Of a DNA stretch of 64,000 nucleotides, positions 44,731 to 54,210 are shown in pieces. This DNA comes from Kribbella sp. ALI-6-A. GTDB taxonomy: Bacteria; Actinomycetota; Actinomycetes; Propionibacteriales; Kribbellaceae. Each line of letters begins with the position of its first letter. Within the stretch, counting starts at the first letter, position 1. The notes under the pieces are model-generated. The model did no database searches. It was not told the origin of the DNA and saw only the letters and a program-made list of their open reading frames with translations. The translations under genes were made by a program, and so were the position numbers. Location of the stretch: contig NZ_MTQN01000010.1 in NCBI RefSeq assembly GCF_001984195.1, positions 1 to 64,000 of the forward strand, in the 5' to 3' direction.

Positions 44731-46490
44731 CGCGTCGGGTCCTCCGAAGTGGGAACGGCCTGGTCGAGCAGGCCGAGGAACGACCGGTTCACCAGCGCGG
44801 AATCCGCCGGGCCGATCGGGTGGTAACCGAGCATCAGCGCGTGCCCGTACAGGCCTTCGACCGCCAGCTTGGCCAGCTCAGGGTCGGCCAGCGCGGCCAT
44901 CCGGCGTACGAGCGGGCTGCGGTGGTTCAAAACGAGCTGGGGGCGGCTGTCGTCGTGGGTGTCGAGCGCGCCGAGCACCTCCGACCAGAGCGCGTCGGTG
45001 CGCTCTCTGGTCGCCCGCAGTTCACTGGCGAACTGGGCAGACCGGTCCACGAGGTAGATGGCCGACAACGACGCCGGGTCGAACGCACGGACCACCACCT
45101 CGCAGCCGACCGAGTCCAGCGCCTCCTGGGCCAGCTGGACGAACGGGCGCAGTTCCAGCTCGGTCTGCGGGTCCAGACCGTCGAAGCTGGTGCTCAGCTC
45201 GGTCGGGTCGAACCTGGTGGTGACCAGATCGGGTACGACGTCCGGCAGCCGGCTGAGCAGCTCGGCGTCGTAGGTGTAGCCGGCGTTGACGATGGTCAGG
45301 TCCTGCGCGGAGGCGACGGCCGCGAGCTGGCGGAACTCCTCGATCGTCGCGACGTACCGGATCTCGCCCTTGCGCTCCTGCAGCTCGGCCGCGGTCATCC
45401 GGCCGTGGTTGGTCTCGAACCGCAGCCAGCGGTACACCAGCCGGAGCATCTCGTCGTCGTGCAGCGCGAGCGCCTTCACGCCGAGCTGGTGGATGCCGAG
45501 GAACCGGTCCAGCTTCTGCGGGTCGGTGCTGCCGAGCCGGACCATCCAGCCGCGCAGCTGCTCGCCGAGCGCCTCGCGGGTGGCCTCCAGGTTGCCGTCG
45601 TCGAACAACGCCTCCCGGCTCGCGGTCGGGCGCAGCTCCGAGGTGTCGATCACCGCGCGGACGAAAAACGCCCAGTCCGGCAGCAGCCCTTCGACGCCTT
45701 CGGCCAGCAGCATCCGCTTCAGGTAGACGCGGTGGGTCGCGCGCTCGGCCGGGTTCGCCGCGAACGGCAGCACGAAGGCCACGCCGGTCAGCCCGGCGGC
45801 CGGGTTGTTCAGCGGGATCACGTCGAACGGCGTGAAGCCGAGGTGGTCCTGCGCGTAGCCGACCAGATCGGCGCGTCCGTTGCCCTCCCAGGGCGCGACG
45901 CCGTCGGTGACGCGCTCGCCGTTGACGCTGATCTCCAGCGGGAGCAGGGCTCCGAAGAGCTTGACCAGCTCGATCACGGTCGCGGTCTTGAACCACTGCT
46001 CCGCGCCCCGGCGGGCCTGCAGCGTCACCGTCGTACCGATCGCGTCGCGGTCCGGGGCTTCGCCGATCGTGTAGCGGCCGTCCGCCGTACCGTTCCAGCG
46101 CGTGGTCGGGCCGTCGGCCGGCCGGGTGATCACCTCGATCTCGTCGGCCACCATGAACGCCGACAGCAGCCCGATCCCGAACTGCCCGAGGAACTCGGTC
46201 CGCGCGAACCCGATCTCGTCGCGCTTCGAGCTCCGCCCGATCGTTGCCAGCAGCTCGCGCACCTCGTCCGGCCGCAGTCCGATCCCAGTGTCGCTGATGC
46301 TCAGCCGCTGCCCGTCGACCACCAGGTCGATGCGGCCGGGCGCCGCCGGGTCCACGTTCCGTCGCGCGGTCACCGCGTCCACGGCGTTCTGCAGCAGCTC
46401 CCGCAGATAGACCCGCGGACTGCTGTACAGGTGATGACTCAGCAGGTCGACAACACCCTGCAGGTCCACCCGGAAGTTCTCGCTACCCAC
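44727..46490 (-). CDS. HSP90 family (HtpG-like) GHKL ATPase
   Basis: 587 residues from GTG 46490, chosen because GGAAAGGG lies 8 nt upstream; GTG 46496 is a close alternative. The GHKL ATP site is complete: LRELLQNAVDA (E31, N35), SDTGIGL (D67), FLGQFGIGLLSAF and GTTVTLQ. The middle domain keeps KRMLLAEGVEGLLPDWAFFVRAVIDTSEL and the SRE arginine element (TASREALFD), as in HtpG. The C-terminal dimerisation region is shorter and diverged. So it is an authentic, probably active HSP90-type chaperone, not the usual HtpG. It is coupled to the TPR gene and divergent from the vWA/PP2C/kinase operon. Confidence 0.92.
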   Translation of the reverse strand: MGSENFRVDLQGVVDLLSHHLYSSPRVYLRELLQNAVDAVTARRNVDPAAPGRIDLVVDGQRLSISDTGIGLRPDEVRELLATIGRSSKRDEIGFARTEFLGQFGIGLLSAFMVADEIEVITRPADGPTTRWNGTADGRYTIGEAPDRDAIGTTVTLQARRGAEQWFKTATVIELVKLFGALLPLEISVNGERVTDGVAPWEGNGRADLVGYAQDHLGFTPFDVIPLNNPAAGLTGVAFVLPFAANPAERATHRVYLKRMLLAEGVEGLLPDWAFFVRAVIDTSELRPTASREALFDDGNLEATREALGEQLRGWMVRLGSTDPQKLDRFLGIHQLGVKALALHDDEMLRLVYRWLRFETNHGRMTAAELQERKGEIRYVATIEEFRQLAAVASAQDLTIVNAGYTYDAELLSRLPDVVPDLVTTRFDPTELSTSFDGLDPQTELELRPFVQLAQEALDSVGCEVVVRAFDPASLSAIYLVDRSAQFASELRATRERTDALWSEVLGALDTHDDSRPQLVLNHRSPLVRRMAALADPELAKLAVEGLYGHALMLGYHPIGPADSALVNRSFLGLLDQAVPTSEDPTR

Positions 46491-46654
46491 GTCCACAGCC
46501 CTTTCCGCCCACCCCCGCAGCCCGCCACACGCTACGCCATGCGAAGGCGAGCCCGCTCGGCTCCGGCGACGGCCTCGGAGGCGGCAGGCACCAGTTTCCG
46601 AGGGGGTTTCGCGGGTACCGGCCCGCCCACCTCGACAACCCAAGGAGAGCTTTC

Positions 46655-47538
46655 GTGAGCGAGAACCCCACCGCGTCCGGTACTACTGCGTCCGCACCGC
46701 CGGAATCCGGCTCGGCCCCGGTGGAAGAAAGCGTCGAAGGTTCCGCGGGTCCGTCGGTGACCACGGGAGCCACCGCGCCGAGCGACACCGCGCCCGCCCC
46801 TGCCGCCCCGGAGGCTGCTCCGCCCGCCGCCCCGGCGACCACCCCTCCCGAGCAGTCGAGCCTGGCCGCACCTCGCGGGCTGAGTTACGCCGTCGACATC
46901 GTGTTCTGCGTCGACGTGACCGGCAGCATGACGCCGATCATCGACCAGGTGAAGGCCAACGCGCTGGGCTTCTACGACGACGTCCAGACGAACTTGACCG
47001 AGAAGGGCAAGAACGTCGCCCAGCTGCGGGTCCGGGTCATCGCGTTCCGCGACTTCGTGGCCGACGGCTCGGCGGCGCTGGAGGAATCTCCGTTCTTCAC
47101 CCTGCCGGGAGACCGCAACGGCTTCTCCGAGTTCGTGAACGGGCTGGTCGCCGAAGGCGGCGGTGACGCCCCCGAGTCGGGGCTGGAGGCGGTGGCGCTG
47201 GCGATCAACTCGCCCTGGACGACGACCGGTGACCGGCGTCGGCAGGTGATCGTGGTCTGGACCGACCAGCCGGCCCAGCCGCTCGACCCGTCGGTCCTGC
47301 CGGCCGACCTGTCCGCTCGGGTCCCGGCCGACTTCAGCGCGCTCACCGACCTGTGGGAGGACGAGCAGGGACCGATGGGTTCCAGCGCCAAGCGGCTCAT
47401 CCTGTTCGCACCGGACGGCCCGGGCTGGAGCGACATCTCCTCGGTGTGGGAGAACGTCGTGCACCACCCGTCCCAGGCCGGTGGTGGGTTGTCGGAGGTC
47501 GACTACGGAACGATCATCGACTCGATCGGCAACTCGGT

Positions 47539-47542
<4 letters not shown>
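46655..47542 (+). CDS. TerY-like von Willebrand factor A domain protein
   Basis: 295 residues from GTG 46655 (AAGGAGAG upstream). Residues 1 to about 73 are disordered (Pro/Ala/Thr/Glu). The vWA domain begins at about 78: IVFCVDVTGSMTPIID carries the MIDAS DxTxS variant (D87, T89, S91), with a later VVWTDQPAQ aspartate. No signal peptide, so it is cytoplasmic like TerY proteins. The MIDAS motif predicts divalent-metal-dependent protein contact. First gene of a four-gene overlapping operon. Confidence 0.9.
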
Positions 47543-48665
<1,123 letters not shown>

Positions 48666-48669
<4 letters not shown>

Positions 48670-49715
48670 AGGCCGGTGAGACGATCAACGGCTACACGAT
48701 CCTCGAGGACTTCAAGGTGGTCGGCGCCGGCCTGAGCAAGTGGACGTTCGCGGCGCGGGGCGGACGGGAGTTCTTCATCAAGGAGTTCCTCAGCCCGACC
48801 TATCCTGACCACGACGCACCCGGCAGCGAGCGGACGAAGGCGAAGAAGCGGGCCCGGTGCGCTGTCTTCGAGGCGCACCACCGCGGCCTGCAGAAGGCGC
48901 TGGCCCCGCTGTCGGCGTACGGCGGGAACCTGATCGTCACGCTCGACTTCTTTCGCTGGGGCGCCAAGTACTACAAGGTGACCGAGAAGGTCGACGCCGC
49001 GGCGCTGAGCGGTGCGGACGTCGCCGCGTTCGACGTCCGTACCAAGCTCGTGCTGATGAAGTCGGTGGCGCACAGCCTCAAGATCCTGCACGACCTGCGC
49101 ATCGTGCACGGAGATCTCAAGCCGAGCAACATTCTGATCAAGCGCACCGAGCTGGGCTACACCAGCAAGCTCATCGACTTCGACAGCTCCTACGTCGCCG
49201 GTAGCCCACCTCCGCCCGGGGAGATCGTCGGCACCATCAACTACTACTCGCCGGAACTGCTCGGATACATCCAGGAAGCCGGTGTGGCCGGCCACGAGCT
49301 CGGAGTCGCGTCGGACCTGTTCGCGCTCGGGCTGATCTTCACCGAGTTCCTCACCGGTGCGACACCGCCCTTCGACGCGGCGACGTACCACGAGCCTGCG
49401 GTGGCGGTGCGCAGCGGGGAGGTTCTCACCGTTCCCCGAGCAGGCGTCGCGCCGGTGCTGGCCGACCTGGTCGACTCGATGTTGTCGGCGGATCCCGCTC
49501 GACGGCCCACCATCGCCCAGGTGCACTCCACCCTGATGGCCATCCGGCCGGCCGAGGAGATGAGGGAGCCGGCCGCGGCTCCGGCGTCGGCGCCCACCGC
49601 GCTGCGGGGCAAGGGCGTACGTACCGGCCTGCGTGCCGGGCCCACCGGCTCCGCTCCGCCGAGCCGGCTGGTCGGCAAGCTCTTGAAGAAGCTCGACGGC
49701 CGGAGTTCGTCATGA
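48666..49715 (+). CDS. Atypical serine/threonine protein kinase
   Basis: 349 residues from GTG 48666, overlapping the PP2C stop (GTGA). N-lobe with VVGAGLSKWTFA (loose Gly-rich loop) and the ATP Lys in FFIKEF (K39). The catalytic loop is HGDLKPSNIL (D150, N155; HGD in place of HRD), the metal motif IDFDSS (D171; DFD in place of DFG), and the APE-like GTINYYSPEL. The C-lobe ends near residue 300, followed by a Pro/Ala/Arg tail. No membrane segment or PASTA domain, unlike PknB. Key catalytic residues are kept, so it is probably active. Confidence 0.92.
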
Positions 49716-50017
49716 GCGTGTGGCGCTGCAGGGTGTGCGAGGGAGTGAACCAGGGCGGGCGGACCTGCGGGATCTGCGGCGCGGAGGTGCCGCCGGGCGA
49801 GGTCCTACGGACTGCTGTCCGGAGCCGGATTCCGAGTGCCGTGCCTCCGGTGCCGCCGACTCCCCGCCGCCGGGAGTTGCGCGAGCTGCCGACTCCGGAC
49901 GAGCTGCGTCCGTTGGAGCCGGGAGACCTCTTCGGATCCCTGGAAGACGTCGACATCAGACCGTTGCCCGGTGGCTGCCTCGTCTCGGTGGTTCCCCGTC
50001 CCCGCCGGCGGCGGTGA
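49712..50017 (+). CDS. Small zinc-ribbon protein of the vWA/PP2C/kinase operon
   Basis: 101 residues; ATG overlaps the kinase stop (ATGA). The N-terminal CRVCEGVNQGGRTCGIC is a CxxC-x8-CxxC zinc ribbon of RanBP2/double-zinc-ribbon type (residues 6-22). The rest is Pro/Arg-rich with an acidic LEPGDLFGSLEDVDIRPL segment. A CxxC ribbon followed by disorder suggests an adaptor or substrate presented to the kinase/phosphatase pair. Last gene of the operon; convergent to the TetR gene. Confidence 0.82.
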   Translation: MSVWRCRVCEGVNQGGRTCGICGAEVPPGEVLRTAVRSRIPSAVPPVPPTPRRRELRELPTPDELRPLEPGDLFGSLEDVDIRPLPGGCLVSVVPRPRRRR

Positions 50018-50044
50018 CAAGCACCTGAGTCGGCGGCTCGCGTA

Positions 50045-50827
50045 CTACGCGCCCGCGGCGATGCCGTCGAGCAGGTGGTCGAGGCCGAAACGGTAGGCCT
50101 GGGTGGAGACCTCGCGAGTGCCGCCGCCGTACGACGTACCGCCGCCGGCGCCGTCGTTCCAGACCGCGGTCATCGTCGGGTAGCGGTCGACGTCGAAGTA
50201 GTTCTCCCACAGATCGCCGCGCTCGTGCCACCAGGCGTCGTTGGTCTGGCCGGTGGTGCGCTCGATCAGCTCGCTCTCGGCCTCGGCGCCGGCGGCGGAG
50301 TCGACGTACGTCGCGATCGCCAGGGCGGCGAGATTGGCGCGGGCCGGTGGCAGGCCGAGCGCGAACATCGTGGACAGCAGGTACTCCCGGGCCGCCAGCA
50401 TGCCCGGACCGACCGGCGGCCGAATCGTCGAAACGCGGGCCAGCCAGGGGTGGCGGGAGAACATCGCGCGCGTCTCGTCGGAGTACAGCTCGACCTGCGC
50501 ACGCCAGTCCGCCGGGCGGTCGTCGCCGGGGCCGGGCAGCCGTCGTTCCAGCAGCACCTGGTCGACCATCAGGTCGAGCAGCTCCTCCTTGGACGGCACG
50601 TAGGTGTAGAGCGTCATCGTCCCGACGCCGAGCGCCTTGGCGACGTTGCCCATCGAGGCGGCGGCGATCCCGCGCTCGTCGGCGAGCGCGATCGCGGTGT
50701 CGACGACGGTGTCCAGCTGCAGGGTCGGTTTGCGGCCGCGGGCTCTGTCCGGCGTCGGCTGGGTCTTGCGCCAGAGCAACGCGAGCGTGCGGTCGGGCGG
50801 ACCGCCTCCGCTGTGCTGCACCGTCAT
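50045..50827 (-). CDS. TetR/AcrR family transcriptional repressor
   Basis: 260 residues from ATG 50827. Helix-turn-helix: DTAIALADERGIAAASMGNVAKALGVGTMTLYTYVPSKEELLDLMVDQ (residues about 42-90), preceded by a ~40-residue N-terminal extension. The C-terminal ligand domain has the TetR_C type pattern. It is divergent from an NmrA-type oxidoreductase gene with a perfect palindrome between them, so it most likely represses that gene and itself. The inducer is unknown. Confidence 0.92.
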   Translation of the reverse strand: MTVQHSGGGPPDRTLALLWRKTQPTPDRARGRKPTLQLDTVVDTAIALADERGIAAASMGNVAKALGVGTMTLYTYVPSKEELLDLMVDQVLLERRLPGPGDDRPADWRAQVELYSDETRAMFSRHPWLARVSTIRPPVGPGMLAAREYLLSTMFALGLPPARANLAALAIATYVDSAAGAEAESELIERTTGQTNDAWWHERGDLWENYFDVDRYPTMTAVWNDGAGGGTSYGGGTREVSTQAYRFGLDHLLDGIAAGA

Positions 50828-50859
50828 CCCGACCTCCTTGCCGCATCCTATGAGGCGCT

Positions 50860-50882
50860 ATTCTCGTATACCCTACGAGAAT
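50860..50882. promoter_or_regulatory. TetR operator palindrome
   Basis: ATTCTCGTA-TACCC-TACGAGAAT, a perfect 9-nt inverted repeat with a 5-nt centre, in the 80-bp gap between the divergent tetR and nmrA-like genes. Its size and place are typical of a TetR-family operator. TATACC within it may form part of a promoter. Confidence 0.85.
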
Positions 50883-50907
50883 TGATGGCGTGGTGAAGGG
50901 AGCTGGC

Positions 50908-51747
50908 ATGACGATCTTGGTGACGGGTGCGACCGGCAGCGTCGGGCGGCTGCTGGTGGACAAGCTGGTGGCGGCAGGAGTGCCGGGAATCCGGGCGCTG
51001 ACCAACAATCCGGCGAAGGCGGCGCTGCCGTCGGAGGTCGAGGTGGCGCGGGGATATCTGGGCAAGCCGGCCACGCTGCCCGCGGCGCTCGAAGGGGTCG
51101 ACACGGTCTACCTCGCGCCGCTGCCAGCGTTCGTGGACGAGTTCGTGACGGCGGCGCAGAAGGCCGGCGTGCGGCGGGTTGTCGTGCTGTCGGGGGAGCC
51201 CGCGGAGTACGAGGCGCAGGGGGAGCCGTCGACCTGGCACTACTACAAGGTCGAGCGGGCGATCGAGGACGGCGGCTTCGAGTGGACGCATCTGCGGCCG
51301 GGCCAGTTCATGAACAACACGCTCGACTGGGCGGAGTCGATCAAGACCGAGGGTGTGGTCCGCGGCCCGTACGCCGCGGCGGTGCAGACGCCGATCGACC
51401 TTGGCGACATCGCGGCGGTGGCGAGCGTCGTACTGCGGGACGAGAGCTACACCGGCCAGCGGCTCTTGATGAGCGGGCCGGAGCAGCTCACGCAGCCGGA
51501 GGAGGTCGCGCTGATCGGGAAGGCGATCGGGCGGGAACTGCGGTTCGAGGAACTGACGCACGAGGAAGCGGTTGCAGCGTGGACGCCGTTCATGGGCGCC
51601 GAGTCGGCCAAGTGGCTCGTCGACGGCTTCCGGATGATGGCCGAGTACGCCGCCGAGCCGTCGCCCGTGGTGCGGGAGGTGACCGGGCGGCCGGCCAAGA
51701 CGTACCGGCAGTGGGCGATCGACAACGCGGCGGCCTTTCGCGGGTAG
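50908..51747 (+). CDS. NmrA-like NAD(P)-binding protein
   Basis: 279 residues from ATG 50908 (GAAGGGAG upstream). Atypical short-chain dehydrogenase: GATGSVGRLLVDKL binds NAD(P), and VVVLSGEPAEYEAQGEPS with HYYKVERAIEDGGFEWTHLRPGQFM lacks a standard YxxxK. The family includes NmrA-type redox sensors and quinone reductases. Control by the divergent TetR suggests induction by a small molecule or xenobiotic. Confidence 0.9.
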   Translation: MTILVTGATGSVGRLLVDKLVAAGVPGIRALTNNPAKAALPSEVEVARGYLGKPATLPAALEGVDTVYLAPLPAFVDEFVTAAQKAGVRRVVVLSGEPAEYEAQGEPSTWHYYKVERAIEDGGFEWTHLRPGQFMNNTLDWAESIKTEGVVRGPYAAAVQTPIDLGDIAAVASVVLRDESYTGQRLLMSGPEQLTQPEEVALIGKAIGRELRFEELTHEEAVAAWTPFMGAESAKWLVDGFRMMAEYAAEPSPVVREVTGRPAKTYRQWAIDNAAAFRG

Positions 51748-51759
51748 TTTGAAACCTGG

Positions 51760-51775
51760 CCGAACATGTGTTCGA
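51760..51775 (+). promoter_or_regulatory. LexA/SOS box of the radical SAM gene
   Basis: CCGAACATGTGTTCGA matches the actinobacterial SOS consensus TCGAAC-N4-GTTCGA at 11 of 12 positions; the inner 14 nt form a perfect palindrome. It ends 9 nt before the ATG of the radical SAM gene. The mycobacterial orthologue Rv2578c is a known LexA target. Confidence 0.92.
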
Positions 51776-51784
51776 CTGTACGTC

Positions 51785-52987
51785 ATGAGATGGGCAGGTC
51801 AGCAGCTCGACGCGGAAGCTCCCGGGGCGTTGCCGGGGCTGGGCTCGATCGCGGGCCTGGTGCGGTCGGTGACGACGCCGGAGTTCCAGGGCGTCACGTT
51901 CCACGAGGTGCTCGCGCGCTCGGCGCTGAACTCGGTGCCCGGCACGGGGCTGCCGTTCAACTGGACGATCAATCCGTACCGCGGTTGCACACACGCCTGC
52001 CGCTACTGCTTCGCCCGGCCGACCCACAAGTACCTCGAGCTGGACGAGGGCGCCGACTTCGACCAGCAGATCGTGGTCAAGACCAACGTCGCCGACGTGC
52101 TGCGGCGTGAGCTGGCCCGGCCGTCCTGGGGCTTCGAGCAAGTTGCTCTGGGCACCAATACCGATCCCTACCAGCGGGCCGAGGGGCGCTACCGGCTGCT
52201 GCCCGGCATCATCCAGGCGCTGGCCGACTCGGGTACGCCGCTGTCGATCCTGACCAAGGGGACCTTGCTCCGCCGCGACCTGCCGTTGTTGCAGGCCGCG
52301 GCCGAGCAGGTCTCGGTCGGCATCGGTGTCTCCCTGGCGCTCGGCGACGAGGAGCTTCGTCGCCGGATCGAGCCCGGGGTGCCGTCGGTCCGGGGTCGGT
52401 TGGAGCTGATCCGTGCGGTCCGGGAGGCAGGCCTGCCGTGCGGAGTGATGGTCGCGCCGGTGCTGCCGTGGCTGACGGATTCGGCCGAGCACCTCGACCA
52501 CCTCTTCGGCGAACTGGCCGCGGCCGGCGCCACCGGTGTGACCACGCTCGTACTGCATCTGCGCCCTGGGGTGAAGCCGTGGTTCATGAGTTGGCTGGCC
52601 GAGGAACACCCTGAGCTGGTCAAGCGCTACGAAGACCTTTACAGCCGAGGGTCGAACGCTGCTCCCAGTTACCTGAAGGCGTTCGAGGTGAAGGTCAGGC
52701 CTCTGTTGGAGAAGCACGGCTTCGGCCGAAGCTCCCACCGTGCCGGCCGCGACGCTTCGCTGCGCTCGAATCGACGCTCGTCGCCGCGCCCCGGGATGCC
52801 CGTCGAAGCCGCCGGCCAAGGCTCGCTGTCCGGCTGGGGCGAGCCGACGAGCGACCGTTTCCGAGGCCCCCGCCGAGCCGACCCCGCGCCGTTCGACACC
52901 TCCACCACCCGCCGGCATGCCCCTCGCCGCCAGCCGGCGCCGGTCCCCCCGATCACTCCGGAACCGGACCAGCAGACGCTGTTCTGA
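51785..52987 (+). CDS. Rv2578c family radical SAM protein, DNA-damage inducible
   Basis: 400 residues from ATG 51785; the SOS box immediately upstream supports this start. The iron-sulfur motif is CTHACRYCF (CxxxCxxC), followed by LGTNTDPYQRAEG and LTKGTLLRRDLPLL. This is the spore-photoproduct-lyase-like branch of radical SAM enzymes. A repair reaction is inferred from regulation and family; the substrate is unknown. Residues about 325-400 are a low-complexity Arg/Pro/Ser tail that looks recently expanded; it ends QQTLF, resembling a sliding-clamp-binding QxxLF motif. Confidence 0.92.
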   Translation: MRWAGQQLDAEAPGALPGLGSIAGLVRSVTTPEFQGVTFHEVLARSALNSVPGTGLPFNWTINPYRGCTHACRYCFARPTHKYLELDEGADFDQQIVVKTNVADVLRRELARPSWGFEQVALGTNTDPYQRAEGRYRLLPGIIQALADSGTPLSILTKGTLLRRDLPLLQAAAEQVSVGIGVSLALGDEELRRRIEPGVPSVRGRLELIRAVREAGLPCGVMVAPVLPWLTDSAEHLDHLFGELAAAGATGVTTLVLHLRPGVKPWFMSWLAEEHPELVKRYEDLYSRGSNAAPSYLKAFEVKVRPLLEKHGFGRSSHRAGRDASLRSNRRSSPRPGMPVEAAGQGSLSGWGEPTSDRFRGPRRADPAPFDTSTTRRHAPRRQPAPVPPITPEPDQQTLF

Positions 52988-53256
52988 CGTTCCGCGACGA
53001 AAGCCGCCATCAGCAAGCGCATTCGCCGGGGTGATCCCCGAACTCCCGCACAGCTCATCCGCCCCGTTCATTCGGTCCGTCGACCCGGTAGTCACCCCAG
53101 CGCCGTTGTCCCAACCGACCTTGTGTACGCACCGGCCGGGTGATGTGCCGGTAGGTGGCGGGGCGGTGCTCAAAGTGTGCGTTGATGGCGGTGGGCTCCG
53201 GGGTGGCCGGAGTGGGGTTGGCAACCGGGCGGGTGGGGTAGCGGGAGCGCCGGGGG

Positions 53257-54027
53257 CTACTCCCGCAGCGTGAGGATCTCGGGCCCGTTCTCCGTGATGG
53301 CGACCGTGTGTTCGGCGTGGGCGCCTCGGGTGTGGTCGGCGGAGCGCAGGGTCCAGCCGTCGTCGTCGATGACGTACGTCGAGCCCGGGCCGTGCCAGAA
53401 CCACGGCTCGATGGCGAGCACGTGGCCGGCGCGGAGCTTGAGGCCCCGGCCGGGGCGGCCGCCGTTGGGCAGATGGGGTTCCTCGTGCATTCGGCGGCCG
53501 ATGCCGTGGCCGCCGAAGTCCAGGTTGGTGCCGACGCCGGCTTGGTTGCCCACGGCACCAATTGCGGCACCGATGTCGCCCAGCCGGGCACCCGGTACGG
53601 CGGCCGCGATGCCCGCGGCGAGCGCGCGTTCGGTGGTGGCGATCAGCTCGAGATCCTCCGGGCGCGGCGTACCGACGACGAAGCTGGTGGCGGAGTCGGC
53701 GCACCAGCCGTCGAGCGACGCGCCGCAGTCGACGTTGAGCAGATCGCCGTCGGCGAGGCGGAGGTCGGAGGGCAGGCCGTGCAGGACGCCGTCGTTGACC
53801 GACGTACAGATCACGCCGCTGAACGGCGACGACGCGAAGCCGGGCTGGTAGCCGTCGAAGAGCGAGACCGCCCCGGCCGAGCGCAGCACGTCGCGGGCGA
53901 CCCCGTCGAGTTCGAGCAGGGAGACACCGACGGCAGCGGACTTCTGGACGGCGGTGAGTGCGGCCGCGACGACCTGCCCGGCCGCGCGCATCGCCTCGAT
54001 CTCGGCCGGTGTCTTCAGTTCGACCAT
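53257..54027 (-). CDS. map: Type I methionine aminopeptidase
   Basis: 256 residues from ATG 54027 (GGAGAAGCTG upstream); GTG 54063 would add 12 basic residues. The five metal ligands are recognisable in LLNVDCGASLDGWCADSA (two Asp), GGHGIGRRMHEEPHL (His, with the substrate His), AIEPWFWH (Glu) and AHAEHTVAI (Glu). It removes N-terminal Met. It is isolated from secY/infA, so it is probably a second, accessory map gene. A 269-nt gap downstream shows no gene. Confidence 0.93.
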   Translation of the reverse strand: MVELKTPAEIEAMRAAGQVVAAALTAVQKSAAVGVSLLELDGVARDVLRSAGAVSLFDGYQPGFASSPFSGVICTSVNDGVLHGLPSDLRLADGDLLNVDCGASLDGWCADSATSFVVGTPRPEDLELIATTERALAAGIAAAVPGARLGDIGAAIGAVGNQAGVGTNLDFGGHGIGRRMHEEPHLPNGGRPGRGLKLRAGHVLAIEPWFWHGPGSTYVIDDDGWTLRSADHTRGAHAEHTVAITENGPEILTLRE

Positions 54028-54069
54028 CAGCTTCTCCTTGCGCCGCCGTGTCCAGAACCCCACGGGATA

Positions 54070-54098
54070 GTTATACCGGTACCGCTGCCCGACGGAGA
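54070..54098 (-). promoter_or_regulatory. Possible map promoter
   Basis: On the minus strand GGTATAACTAT gives a good -10 (TATAAC, 54070-54075), with a weak -35 (TCTCCG, 54093-54098) at 17 nt. The -10 overlaps the palindrome TACCGGTA. Confidence 0.4.
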
Positions 54099-54210
54099 TC
54101 GCGCCCGTCTCGTCGAGCGCCGGAAATCCCCTGAGTGATCAACCTTTTGCCCGCCCAGGGCGTCTTCAGGATGTCCGCTCCTGTGCGAGTGGAGACCTGG
54201 GGGCAACACG

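Noticed and set aside
52988..53256. A gene in the gap between the radical SAM and map genes
   Set aside because: No frame has a start site, codon bias or recognisable motif; minus-strand readings are Thr/Pro low complexity.
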